Positions 18,725 through 28,100 of a stretch of DNA of 64,000 bases are shown one piece after another. The stretch is from Gilvimarinus chinensis DSM 19667 (lineage in GTDB: Bacteria > Pseudomonadota > Gammaproteobacteria > Pseudomonadales > Cellvibrionaceae): contig NZ_KB898707.1 in NCBI RefSeq assembly GCF_000377745.1, positions 306,482 through 370,481 on the forward strand, written 5' to 3'. The position numbers were made by a program, and so were the translations under genes. Position 1 is the stretch's first letter; the number at the start of each line of letters is the position of its first letter. The notes beneath the pieces are model-generated. The model was not told the origin of the DNA. It saw only the letters and a list, made by a program, of their open reading frames with translations, and did no database searches.

Positions 18725-19864
18725 ATGCACATTCCTACCGAACCCATTTGGGTAGACGACAACAACACCTTAGCGTCTCTGTGTCAGCGCTGGGCCCAAC
18801 AGGCGGCCATTGCGGTAGACACCGAGTTTATGCGCAGCGACACCTTCTATCCTATTGCCGGCTTGATTCAGGTGGGCGATGGCCAGGGTTGCTATTTGAT
18901 CGACCCCAAAGCCATCAGCGACTTTACCCCGCTTGCCGATTTATGGCGCAACCAAAAAGTCACCAAAGTGTTGCACGCCTGCTCGGAAGACTTAGAAGTT
19001 TTTGCCGTTTTACTCGATGCCTTGCCTCAGCCCATGTTTGACACCCAAGTGGCGGCAGCGTTTGCCGGGGTTGGTTTTTCACTGGGCTATGCTGCGTTGG
19101 TGCGCGAGCTGTTAGGCGTAGAGATTCCCAAAGGCGAGACACGCTCCGATTGGCTGGCAAGGCCACTAAGCAAAGCACAAACCGAATACGCCGCGCTGGA
19201 TGTGGCGCATCTATTGATTGTGTACGGCAAGTTACTCAAAAGCCTGAAAGAGCAGAATCGGCTCGATTGGGCTCTGGCGGAATGCGATGCCCAAGTCAGC
19301 GCCGCCGCCGAGCCACAGGATTTAACCCAGGCTTACAGGAAAATAGGCCTAGGCTGGAAACTGCAACCGCGCGGTGTGGCCGCGCTGCAAAGTCTTTGCC
19401 TGTGGCGTGAACAAGAGGCGCGGGCGAGCAACCTACCGCGCAATCGCTTGTTAAAAGAACAGCCGCTGTTCGAGCTGGCTCGCCGCTTGCCGGACGATTA
19501 CAACGCTATGCGCCGGATCGAAGGCATCCCCAAACGTACCCTTGCCGATCATGGCGACCAGTTGCTGGGTGTATTACAGCAGGCCCGTGATTTGCCCGAC
19601 GACCAATTGCCAGCACGCATGGCACCGCCACTGGGGCGCGAGTATGGCACAGCCATTAAAACCATGAAGGCCTGGGTGCGCGAGCGCGCCGATGCGGTGG
19701 GTTTGCCGCCCGAGTTATTGATTCGCAAAAAAGAGTATGAACATTTGGTGCGAAGCTATGCCGACGGTGATATTAGCCTGCCAGAAAGGCTGACCGGTTG
19801 GCGTTATGATGTCATTGGCAAAGACCTGCTCGAAGTGGCGCGCCAATCGTTAGCCGCGACTTAA
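18725..19864 (+). CDS. rnd: Ribonuclease D
   Basis: The product of 379 aa carries the DEDDy exonuclease motifs: VDTEFMRSDTF (Exo I, around 31-41), KVLHACSEDLEVF (Exo II) and YAALDVAHLL (Exo III). An HRDC domain follows (WREQEARASNLPRNRLL, IEGIPKRTLADHG). RNase D trims the 3' ends of tRNA precursors and other stable RNAs. It is 8 nt after recR and upstream of ycgL-ycgN, an arrangement common in Pseudomonas-like genomes. Confidence 0.95.
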   Translation: MHIPTEPIWVDDNNTLASLCQRWAQQAAIAVDTEFMRSDTFYPIAGLIQVGDGQGCYLIDPKAISDFTPLADLWRNQKVTKVLHACSEDLEVFAVLLDALPQPMFDTQVAAAFAGVGFSLGYAALVRELLGVEIPKGETRSDWLARPLSKAQTEYAALDVAHLLIVYGKLLKSLKEQNRLDWALAECDAQVSAAAEPQDLTQAYRKIGLGWKLQPRGVAALQSLCLWREQEARASNLPRNRLLKEQPLFELARRLPDDYNAMRRIEGIPKRTLADHGDQLLGVLQQARDLPDDQLPARMAPPLGREYGTAIKTMKAWVRERADAVGLPPELLIRKKEYEHLVRSYADGDISLPERLTGWRYDVIGKDLLEVARQSLAAT

Positions 19865-19931
19865 TGTCGCCTTTTCAATAAAGGCTGCTCAGTCAGTCAC
19901 GGCCCATTGCAAGACGGGGCCAGAGGAAACT

Positions 19932-20231
19932 ATGAAAGTTATTTGCCAGATTTATCGCAGCAGCCGCGACAGCGGAATGTACTTGTACTGCCGTAAAGAC
20001 CAGGGCACGACCAAAGTGCCAGAGGAGCTCATGCAGCGCTTCGGTCGCGCCGAGCCAGCTATGGTGTTAGTGCTGGACGAAAACCGCAAGCTCGCCAATG
20101 CCGATATCAGCAAAGTGCTGCAAAGCCTGGATGAAAAAGGCTACTACCTACAGCTGCCGCCGCTGCAACAAATGGACGCCGAAGCCGCCGCTGTGCGCTC
20201 GCACAACAGTAAATTAGAGTCTGGCCGATAA
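19932..20231 (+). CDS. ycgL: YcgL domain protein
   Basis: The product of 99 aa begins MKVICQIYRSSRDSGMYLYC and contains LYCRKDQGTTKVPEELMQRFG, typical of the YcgL fold (UPF0745). No enzymatic function is established. It ends one nucleotide before the start of ycgN, so translation is probably coupled. Confidence 0.93.
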   Translation: MKVICQIYRSSRDSGMYLYCRKDQGTTKVPEELMQRFGRAEPAMVLVLDENRKLANADISKVLQSLDEKGYYLQLPPLQQMDAEAAAVRSHNSKLESGR

Positions 20232-20232
20232 C

Positions 20233-20679
20233 ATGGTAGCCGAGCGGGTTTTCTGGCAGCGCAAACACCTGCACGAGATGACCGCCACCGAGTGGGAAAT
20301 GCTGTGCGATGGCTGCGGCAAATGCTGTTTGCATAAGCTGGAAGACGAAGACACGGGTGATGTGTACTACACCGACATCGCCTGCCGATTGCTGGATACC
20401 CAAACCTGCCAATGTTCCGATTACCCGAGCAGGCAGCAGCAAGTGCCAGATTGTTTGGTGTTAACACCGGCGGATGTGCCCGAGTTTCAGTGGTTGCCAG
20501 ACACTTGCGCGTACCGCTTATTGGCTGAGGCGAAACCCTTACCCGATTGGCACCCCTTACTCACGGGCGATGCGGATTCGACGAGACTTTCCGGTATGTC
20601 CGTTGCCGGGCAGGTGTGCCGCGAACAGGATGTTGCCGAAGACGATTACGAAGAACACATTATTTATTGGGTGGAATAA
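20233..20679 (+). CDS. ycgN: YcgN family cysteine-cluster protein (UPF0260)
   Basis: The product of 148 aa contains the zinc/iron-binding-type Cys cluster LCDGCGKCCLHKLED around residues 26-40, then ACRLLDTQTCQCSDYPSRQQ and VPDCLVLTP. These match the YkgJ-like CxxCxxCC family, and the length matches YcgN. The function is unknown. It starts immediately after ycgL and ends 2 nt before the next membrane protein gene. Confidence 0.93.
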   Translation: MVAERVFWQRKHLHEMTATEWEMLCDGCGKCCLHKLEDEDTGDVYYTDIACRLLDTQTCQCSDYPSRQQQVPDCLVLTPADVPEFQWLPDTCAYRLLAEAKPLPDWHPLLTGDADSTRLSGMSVAGQVCREQDVAEDDYEEHIIYWVE

Positions 20680-20681
20680 TC

Positions 20682-21038
20682 ATGGATAAGCAAATGTTGG
20701 CCTGGGCTGTATACCTCGCCGGTGGCCTCTTATTTGGGCTGGTGGTGTGGCGAATCTGCCGCAGCTGGTTGCGTTATGTGCGCCATTTTTTGCTGGTGAC
20801 CTACGCTGTGTTCGTATTTACCCCTTTTAGCTTGAACCTGGCTGACAAGCCTGATGCCTACGCCCCCGCATTTTTTATTGCTGTACTCAACACCCTATTT
20901 CTGGGTGAAGACGCTGGGTTGGATGCGGCCGTTACCCTGGCGTTAATTTGGGTTGTAGCCTTGGTGTTGTCACTCATCTACCTTCTGGCCACCACCCGCT
21001 GGCGCAAGCCAAAAGAGGAAGCACCCGCGGCGGATTAA
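20682..21038 (+). CDS. Small membrane protein, unknown
   Basis: The ATG at 20682 lies 2 nt past the ycgN stop, giving 118 aa with three hydrophobic segments: residues about 5-22, 36-52 and 85-105. The C-terminus is short, charged and cytosolic (RWRKPKEEAPAAD). I do not recognise a named family. Tight spacing to ycgN and the downstream VWA gene suggests one transcript. The signal-like first segment lacks an obvious cleavage site, so it is treated as an integral inner-membrane protein. Confidence 0.75.
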   Translation: MDKQMLAWAVYLAGGLLFGLVVWRICRSWLRYVRHFLLVTYAVFVFTPFSLNLADKPDAYAPAFFIAVLNTLFLGEDAGLDAAVTLALIWVVALVLSLIYLLATTRWRKPKEEAPAAD

Positions 21039-21115
21039 ATTGCATTTTAAGGGGCCACTGCTATAACTTAGGGACATTGAACCTCTGGTAAAACAATAAG
21101 CACACAGGAGAAAGC

Positions 21116-23185
21116 ATGGCCAATTCCTTAATCCGCGTAAGCGTACTGCTGTGGGCGGCTTTTTTCTGCTTTCACTCTCACGCTCAATCACCATCGCCAA
21201 GCGCGGCACTGGTTGACGCCGATGTTCGGTTGCTGGTGGATATATCCGGCAGCATGAAAAACACCGACCCGGACAATTTACGCCAGCCTGCGCTGGAGCT
21301 GATGGTTAAATTGTTGTCGGAATCGGCTTACGGTGGTGTCTGGACGTTCGGTGAGCAGGTGAACATGCTGGTGCCGTTTTCCCGTAGCGATGAGGACTGG
21401 CAGCGCCGCGCGCTTGAACAAACGTCACGTATCAACTCTGTCGGGTTGTTCACCAATATTGGTGAGGTATTACACAGAGCGACCGAAGTTCCGGCAAAAA
21501 CCTCCAGTGCCGATGTGATTTTATTGACCGACGGTAAAATTGATGTCGACAAAAATGCCGGTGTAAATTCCCGTGAGCGCAACCGTGTATTGAGCGAATT
21601 ATTACCTGAAATTGCCGAAAAAAACTTTCGCCTACATACCATTGCTCTCTCGGCTGATGCCGACAGCGAGTTACTGCAACAGTTGTCTCGCACAACGGAT
21701 GGTCACCATCTGGTAGCAAAAAATGCCGACGAGTTAATGCAGGCGTATTTACAGATATTTGATCAGGCTGTACCCGCCAAACGCTTGCCACTGGAAAACA
21801 ACAGGTTTTTGGTGGATGACCAGGTGAACGAGTTTACGGCGCTGGTTTTTCGCGCGCCTACTGCCGAGCCAACTCAGCTGCTGATGCCAGATGGTAAAGC
21901 CTTAAGCGCATCCAGCCACGGGGATAATACGCAGTGGTACAGCGCAGATGGTTACGACTTAATTACCATTACTAACCCTGCGGCGGGGCGTTGGCAGCTG
22001 AAGGCCCAAGAGTCGGCGCAAAATCGCGTTACGGTGGTAAGCGATCTGCAGCTGTACGTTGAATCCTTGCCCAATAATCTGTTGGCGGGCAACGCTCTTA
22101 CGCTGGCTTATGCGTTACAAGAGAAAGGTAACAACCTGACCGACGCGGACTTTCTCGATTTAATAACCGCTGAGATTGTCGTGATGAACGTTACCCGCGA
22201 TGTGAGCTGGAACCTAGCCTTGACCGATCAGCCCGATAAAGCGACGGGCGTGTTTACGCACGAGTTACCCACATTTAATGAGCGCGGCCAATACCGTTTG
22301 CGACTGCGAGTGGACGGTAAAACTTTTGCCCGTGAGTTTCAGCACCAGCTGCAAGTGGGGTCAATGTTTGCGGTGCAGCTTGATAAAGCGGTACAAAGCT
22401 CACAGGTAAAATATACCCTTAATGTCAAAACCGATAGCGAATTCGTCAATACGGACAAAACATCGGTTGTCGCGCATGTAAAACACTCCAGCGGCGAGAG
22501 TGAGTTGCGCGCGTTAAAAAAAGTCAGCGATACCCAATGGCAATTAACATTAACCCCAGCCAAGCCGATGCGTACGCTGATAGAGCTGAATGCCAGCGGT
22601 GAACTGACCGACGGCCGTGAATTTAACGAAGTGTTACCATCCCAGTATGTACAGTTTCCGCAAGAGGGTGATCCTTTAGTTGTTCAGGAGGATTCTGAGC
22701 TGGCGATGTTAAAGCAGCAGATTGAAACTGAACGTGCTGCCTTGGCGAATGAAGAAAGGCTGGCGGACACAGTCGCAAAGACACCTGCAGCGAAGTCTCA
22801 AACGTCGTCACCTGTTTCTGAATCGCAGGATGACAAGCAAGAAGCTGGCTTCGAGAGTGGGCCGGATAGCGCTGAAGAAACAGACGAGGGCGGTATAAAT
22901 TGGCCAATGATTGCGGCCATTACATTGGGTAATCTCTTGCTGATCGGGGGGTTATACTGGGCTTATCGTCGTTTTAGCGCTAAAGATGTTCAAAGTGAGC
23001 TGGATGAAATTGAGCAGCAGCTGCAGGCGGCTCCCAATGAGCCCTCGGGGCAAGCTACTGAGCAACAGAAAAAAGAAGCGGTGGCGCTGGATGACGACAA
23101 TTCGGTGAGTGTACTTGATTCATTAGATGAAAGCTCGTTACCTATGGATGACTTTAGCTTTGACGATGAGAGCGATAAAAAGTAA
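21116..23185 (+). CDS. Periplasmic von Willebrand factor A domain protein with C-terminal membrane anchor
   Basis: The product of 689 aa starts with a signal peptide (cleavage near SHAQ-SP). A VWA domain follows at about 37-220 with an intact MIDAS first loop LLVDISGSMKNTDP, the Thr in a GLFTNIGE loop and LLTDGKIDVD. The middle is beta-rich and Ig-like. A transmembrane segment (WPMIAAITLGNLLLIGGLYW) near residue 600 is followed by an acidic cytosolic tail. The layout resembles the gammaproteobacterial TIGR03503-type proteins, though I cannot confirm that by search. It probably binds a protein partner through a divalent metal. The stop overlaps the next gene's ATG by one base (TAATG). Confidence 0.8.
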   Translation: MANSLIRVSVLLWAAFFCFHSHAQSPSPSAALVDADVRLLVDISGSMKNTDPDNLRQPALELMVKLLSESAYGGVWTFGEQVNMLVPFSRSDEDWQRRALEQTSRINSVGLFTNIGEVLHRATEVPAKTSSADVILLTDGKIDVDKNAGVNSRERNRVLSELLPEIAEKNFRLHTIALSADADSELLQQLSRTTDGHHLVAKNADELMQAYLQIFDQAVPAKRLPLENNRFLVDDQVNEFTALVFRAPTAEPTQLLMPDGKALSASSHGDNTQWYSADGYDLITITNPAAGRWQLKAQESAQNRVTVVSDLQLYVESLPNNLLAGNALTLAYALQEKGNNLTDADFLDLITAEIVVMNVTRDVSWNLALTDQPDKATGVFTHELPTFNERGQYRLRLRVDGKTFAREFQHQLQVGSMFAVQLDKAVQSSQVKYTLNVKTDSEFVNTDKTSVVAHVKHSSGESELRALKKVSDTQWQLTLTPAKPMRTLIELNASGELTDGREFNEVLPSQYVQFPQEGDPLVVQEDSELAMLKQQIETERAALANEERLADTVAKTPAAKSQTSSPVSESQDDKQEAGFESGPDSAEETDEGGINWPMIAAITLGNLLLIGGLYWAYRRFSAKDVQSELDEIEQQLQAAPNEPSGQATEQQKKEAVALDDDNSVSVLDSLDESSLPMDDFSFDDESDKK

Positions 23186-23589
23186 TGTCGCTGTATGTAC
23201 CAAGCGTCCCTGAATATCCCACTATTACGCGCTTATATCGACAGTGGGGTGAAAAGGCTAAATGCGGTAAACGCGATAATGTGTACTGCTGGCAAGACCA
23301 GTCTGTGGTCGCTATAGCACGCGTGTTGGAGCCGGCGCCATCGGTGTTTTTACTGCGCAATCTCACCGTGGAGCCTTCAAAACGCCGTCAAGGTCTGGGT
23401 CGATTGCTTATGGCCCAAGTGCTCACCAGGCACCAGTCGCTGTATTGTTATTGCCAACCTTATCTGTGCGAGTTTTACCAAAGCGTTGGTATGGTTCAGG
23501 CTTTTGCAGAGCAAGTGCCCGAAGCGATAGCCGCACCCTACAGGCAATACCAAAAAAACGGTAAAGACTTTATTCTTATGTCTTACTAA
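23185..23589 (+). CDS. GNAT-family N-acetyltransferase
   Basis: The product of 134 aa has the GNAT core: VFLLRNLTVEPSKRRQGLGR contains the acetyl-CoA pyrophosphate-binding R/Q-x-x-G-x-G/A motif (RRQGLG), and LCEFYQSVGMV is the usual motif B end. The substrate is unknown. The ATG overlaps the stop of the VWA gene, so the two are translationally coupled. Confidence 0.88.
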   Translation: MSLYVPSVPEYPTITRLYRQWGEKAKCGKRDNVYCWQDQSVVAIARVLEPAPSVFLLRNLTVEPSKRRQGLGRLLMAQVLTRHQSLYCYCQPYLCEFYQSVGMVQAFAEQVPEAIAAPYRQYQKNGKDFILMSY

Positions 23590-23625
23590 CACCTTCCGCA
23601 GCCCTAAAGAGTAGAGGTTTTCAGC

Positions 23626-24414
23626 GTGTGTGAACTGCTCGGAATGTCGGCCAATGTGCCCACAGATTTATGTTTTAGTTTTACCGGGTTGCTGCAGCGC
23701 GGGGGCGGTACCGGGCCGCACCGGGACGGCTGGGGCGTGGTGTTTTACGAAGGCAAAGGCATACGCGCCTTTCGCGACAGTGCGCCCAGTGTCGATTCAG
23801 AAATCGCTCAGCTTGTCAGTCGCTTTCCCATGAAAAGCTCTATTGCTATCAGTCATATCCGCGAGGCTAACGTCGGAGCCGTCAGTCTTGAAAACACCCA
23901 TCCGTTTGTTCGTGAATTGTGGGGACAAAACTGGACCTTTGCTCATAACGGCCAGCTGGCTAATGCGGCGGGCCTGCCTTTATCGGACTTTGTGCCCGTC
24001 GGCAGTACCGACAGCGAGCAGGCTTTTTGCTGGTTATTGGCGAAAATTCGTGATCGTTTCGAGTCGCCACAGCGTATTGGGCAAGACCGAACCAATTATT
24101 GGCGTCAGTTAAAACACTGGTGTGATCATTTGCGAGAAATGGGGGTGGCTAATTTATTATTCAGCGAAGGGCGTTACCTTTACGCTTATTGCTCAACCAA
24201 GCTCCATTGGCTCACCCGCAAAGCGCCTTTTGGTGAAGCGAGATTAAGCGATGCAGATTTAACGGTCGATTTTGGTGAACACACCACACCGCAGGATGTT
24301 GTTACAGTCATCGCTACCAACCCTTTAACGGCCAATGAACATTGGCAGGCCATGGAACCTGGAGAGTTGATCGTATTTGATGCAGGTCAAATTGTGTTTC
24401 AGTCGGAAGATTGA
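23626..24414 (+). CDS. Class II glutamine amidotransferase (YafJ family)
   Basis: The product of 262 aa starts at a GTG codon and reads [12 protein letters not shown], so Cys2 becomes the N-terminal nucleophile after Met removal, as in Ntn-type glutaminases. Further conserved parts are [34 protein letters not shown] and the SEQAFCWLL segment. No synthase domain is fused. YafJ-like proteins are predicted glutamine hydrolases with unknown acceptor. The gene is 36 nt after the GNAT gene. Confidence 0.9.
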   Translation: MCELLGMSANVPTDLCFSFTGLLQRGGGTGPHRDGWGVVFYEGKGIRAFRDSAPSVDSEIAQLVSRFPMKSSIAISHIREANVGAVSLENTHPFVRELWGQNWTFAHNGQLANAAGLPLSDFVPVGSTDSEQAFCWLLAKIRDRFESPQRIGQDRTNYWRQLKHWCDHLREMGVANLLFSEGRYLYAYCSTKLHWLTRKAPFGEARLSDADLTVDFGEHTTPQDVVTVIATNPLTANEHWQAMEPGELIVFDAGQIVFQSED

Positions 24415-24538
24415 TAAAAGACAAGTCTGACCCCATTGAATCTACTAATGGACACAATTGCCGAGCATGATTGTTCATTGGTGGCGGCTTAATTCACAAT
24501 AGAACTGTATTTATGGAACGCATTATTAGGAGATAACT

Positions 24539-25009
24539 ATGGATATTGATATCGGTATTGAACAAGCAGATCGCAAAGCCCTGGCCGATGGCCTGTCTCG
24601 GGTATTGGCTGATACCTATACGCTGTATTTAAAGACTCACAACTTCCACTGGAATGTGACTGGCCCGATGTTTCAGACATTGCACCTGATGTTTGAAACT
24701 CAGTACACCGAGCTGGCGGTTGCCGTCGATGACATCGCTGAGCGTATTCGCTCTCTGGGTTACCCAGCCCCCGGTACTTACAAGCAGTACGCTGAATTGT
24801 CCTCAATCAAAGAGGAGCAAGGCGTGCCCACCGCGAAAGAGATGATAGCCAGCCTTGTGGCCGGGCAAGAGGCGGTAGTGAAAACCGCTCGCGCACTGTA
24901 TCCCGTCGTCGATAAGGCCAGCGATGAAGCCACCGGCGATTTGCTGACTCAGCGCATTCAGCTGCATGAGAAAACCGCCTGGATGCTGCGCTCGCTACTC
25001 GAAGAGTAA
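24539..25009 (+). CDS. dps: Dps-family ferritin-like protein
   Basis: The product of 156 aa has the Dps ferroxidase signature: [20 protein letters not shown], then [20 protein letters not shown], with His, Asp and Glu ligands shared between subunits. Dps dodecamers bind DNA and store iron while consuming hydrogen peroxide. AGGAGA is 7 nt before the ATG. The gene has its own terminator downstream. The 124-bp upstream gap contains no gene; I saw no certain regulator site in it. Confidence 0.93.
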   Translation: MDIDIGIEQADRKALADGLSRVLADTYTLYLKTHNFHWNVTGPMFQTLHLMFETQYTELAVAVDDIAERIRSLGYPAPGTYKQYAELSSIKEEQGVPTAKEMIASLVAGQEAVVKTARALYPVVDKASDEATGDLLTQRIQLHEKTAWMLRSLLEE

Positions 25010-25027
25010 AACGCGTATTTTTTGTAC

Positions 25028-25066
25028 AAAACGGCCTCAGGGTGCGAGCCCTGAGGCCGTTTTTTA
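25028..25066 (+). terminator. Intrinsic terminator of dps
   Basis: A 12-bp perfect stem ACGGCCTCAGGG/CCCTGAGGCCGT (25031-25042 and 25049-25060) with a 6-nt loop is followed by TTTTTT. A-rich sequence precedes it, so it could also act on the opposite strand. Confidence 0.95.
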
Positions 25067-25093
25067 TAGGGCTCTATTTTCCTGTATCGGTAT

Positions 25094-25121
25094 TTGGCTT
25101 GGCTCCCTAGCGCGGTACAAT
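25094..25121 (+). promoter_or_regulatory. Candidate sigma-70 promoter of hrpA
   Basis: TTGGCT (25094-25099) and TACAAT (25116-25121) are 16 bp apart, about 50 bp upstream of the hrpA ATG and just after the dps terminator. Confidence 0.5.
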
Positions 25122-25173
25122 ACCCGCCCTGTTTATTCTGGCCAGGTTTCGCCCGGCCGACGCCGGAGAAGAT

Positions 25174-28100
25174 ATGCCCGTTCTGCCCGTCAATTTAGAT
25201 CAACCCCTTTCTCAGGTTTTATTGCGTGACGCCCAGCGGCTGCGCCGTAAAGCGGACGATATTCGTGCGCGGGAGAAAAGCGGTAAACCGGTGGATCAAA
25301 TGACCGAGCGCTGGCAAAACGAATGGCAAGGCTCTAAAGAGCGTGCCGAGGCTCGTGCAGCCCAGGTGCCAGGGGATATCGAATTTCCCGAAACTTTACC
25401 TGTTTGTGGCAAGCGCGATGACATTGCCGCGCTCATTCGCGATCATCAGGTGGTGGTATTGGCCGGTGAGACCGGCTCGGGTAAAACCACGCAGATTCCC
25501 AAAATCTGTCTTGAGCTCGGATTGGGCGTGCGCGGTATGATCGGCCATACTCAACCGCGCCGTATAGCCGCGCAAACCGTCGCTGCGCGTGTAGCTGAAG
25601 AGTTAAAAAGCCCTCTGGGTGAAACCGTGGGTTATCAGGTGCGTTTTACGGAGCAAGCCAATGACAATACCCTGATCAAAGTGATGACGGACGGTATTTT
25701 GTTGGCCGAAATTCAACAAGATCCGTTTTTGAATCGCTACGACACCATCATTATCGATGAAGCGCACGAACGCAGCCTGAATATCGATTTTTTGCTGGGG
25801 TATTTAAAACAGCTGTTGCCGAAGCGCCGCGACTTAAAGCTGATTATTACCTCCGCTACCATTGATGTAGAACGTTTCTCCAAACACTTTGACGATGCAC
25901 CGGTCATTGAAGTATCGGGTCGCACTTACCCGGTAGAGGTGTGGTATCGCCCACCGGCCGACAGCGACAGAGAAGACGCGGACGCTTATCAGGCTATTAT
26001 TGATGCGGTAGAAGAAATTGACCGTCACGAGCGAAAAACAGCGAAAGGGCGTGGTGGCGATATTCTGGTTTTTTTAAGCGGCGAGCGTGAGATTCGAGAA
26101 ACCGCCAAACGTTTGCGACACGCCGATTTACGACACTACGAAGTGCTGCCGTTCTACGCGCGCCTGAGCCTTGCCGAGCAAACCCGGGTGTTCTCCGGGC
26201 ATAAAGGGCGGCGAATAGTGCTGGCCACCAACGTGGCAGAAACCTCGATTACCGTGCCAGGCATTCGCTACGTGATTGATACCGGGGTGGCGCGTATCAG
26301 CCGTTACAGTGTGCGCACCAAAGTTCAGCGCCTGCCCATTGAACCTATCTCCCAGGCCAGCGCTAACCAGCGCAAAGGTCGTTGCGGTCGGGTCAGCGAT
26401 GGTATCTGTGTGCGCCTGTACAGCGAAGAGGACTTTCTCAGTCGCCCAGAGTTTACCGATGCGGAAATCCTGCGCACCAACTTAGGTGCAGTAATTTTGC
26501 AAATGCTGCAACTGTGTATGGGAGACATTCATAAATTCCCGTTTGTGGATGCGCCGGATTCGCGCTTGATCAACGATGGTTTTAAATTGCTGCAAGAGTT
26601 GCATGCGGTTGATCAAAAGCAAAAGCTAACCAAAGACGGTCGCCGCCTGGCGCAGTTGTCGGTAGATCCTACACTGGGGCGCATGCTTCTTGCAGCGGAT
26701 ACCTTAGGCGCTTTGCAAGAGGTGCTAGTTATCGTCAGTGCGCTGTCGATTCAAGACCCTCGTGAGCGGCCAGCAGAAAAACAACAGGCGGCTGACCAAA
26801 TGCATAGGCGCTTTTGGGATGATCATTCTGATTTTATTGCTTACGTTAATTTATGGAACTATTACGAGCAACAGCGCCAAGAGTTATCGCAGAACCAGTT
26901 GCGCAAACTGTGCAAAAAAGAATACTTGTCTTTTTTACGCATGAGAGAGTGGCGAGATATTCATCGCCAGCTAAAGTTAATCTGCAAAAAACTCAACCTT
27001 AGCTTTAACCGCGAACCCGCCGCTTACGCTCAGGTGCATCAGGCACTGGTAACAGGCTTGCTGGGTAATGTGGGCTTTCACAACGAGGGGCGCGAGTATT
27101 TAGGTGCGCGCAACCGTAAGTTTTCAATATTCCCTGGCTCGTCTCAGCAAAAGAAACGGCCCAAGTGGCTGGTGGCTGCGCAGCTGCTAGAAACCTCTCA
27201 GCTGTTCGCCATGGATGTGGGCAAGGTGGAGCCCGAGTGGCTGCTGGATGCTGCCAAGCATTTGGTCAAACGCAACCATTTTGAGCCCCACTACGATCCG
27301 CGCTCAGGGCAGGTAAAAGCCTTTGAAAAAGTCTCCCTGTATGGCCTGACCTTAGTTGAGCGACAGCGAGTCAATTACAGTCAAATTAATCCTGTTGAAT
27401 GCCGCGAAGTTTTTATTCGGGCCGCTTTAGTGGAAGGGCGCTATGTTAAGCGCGGGCAAAAGCCGCCGCCGTTTTACCGCCACAACAAAGCGCTGGTGGA
27501 CGAGCTGGAAGCGTTAGAGGCGAAATCCAGGCGGCGGGATATTCTTGCCGAAGACGAAACAATTTTTGAGTTTTACAACGAGCGGATTCCATCCGAGGTG
27601 ATTAACCGCGCGGGTTTTGAAGCCTGGCGCAAAGAAGCCGAGCAAGCTCAGCCAGACCTGTTGCACATTCCTCGCGAGCGCTTAATGCAGCGAGCGGTAA
27701 CGGATATTACTGAGGCCCAATTTCCCGACACCTTGGAATGGCAGGGTATTCAGTTTCCGTTGTCGTATCATTTCAGCCCCGGCAGCCAGGACGATGGCGT
27801 GAGCGTGAATGTACCGGTGAGCTTGTTGCACGAGCTTCCCGAACACCGCCTGGATTGGCTGGTGCCGGGCATGCTACGGGACAAGTGTATCGACTTGATC
27901 AAAGCCTTGCCCAAACCCATCCGCAAACATTTTGTACCAGTACCCGATGTGGTCGATAAAGCTCTGGCCTCTATGTCGCCCGAGAATGTGCCGCTTACGG
28001 AAGCATTGTCTCACCAGCTAAAGCGCCAGACCTTGGTGGAAGTAAAAGACTCGGATTGGGACATCAGCAAACTTGAGGATTTTTACCGTTTCAACATCAA

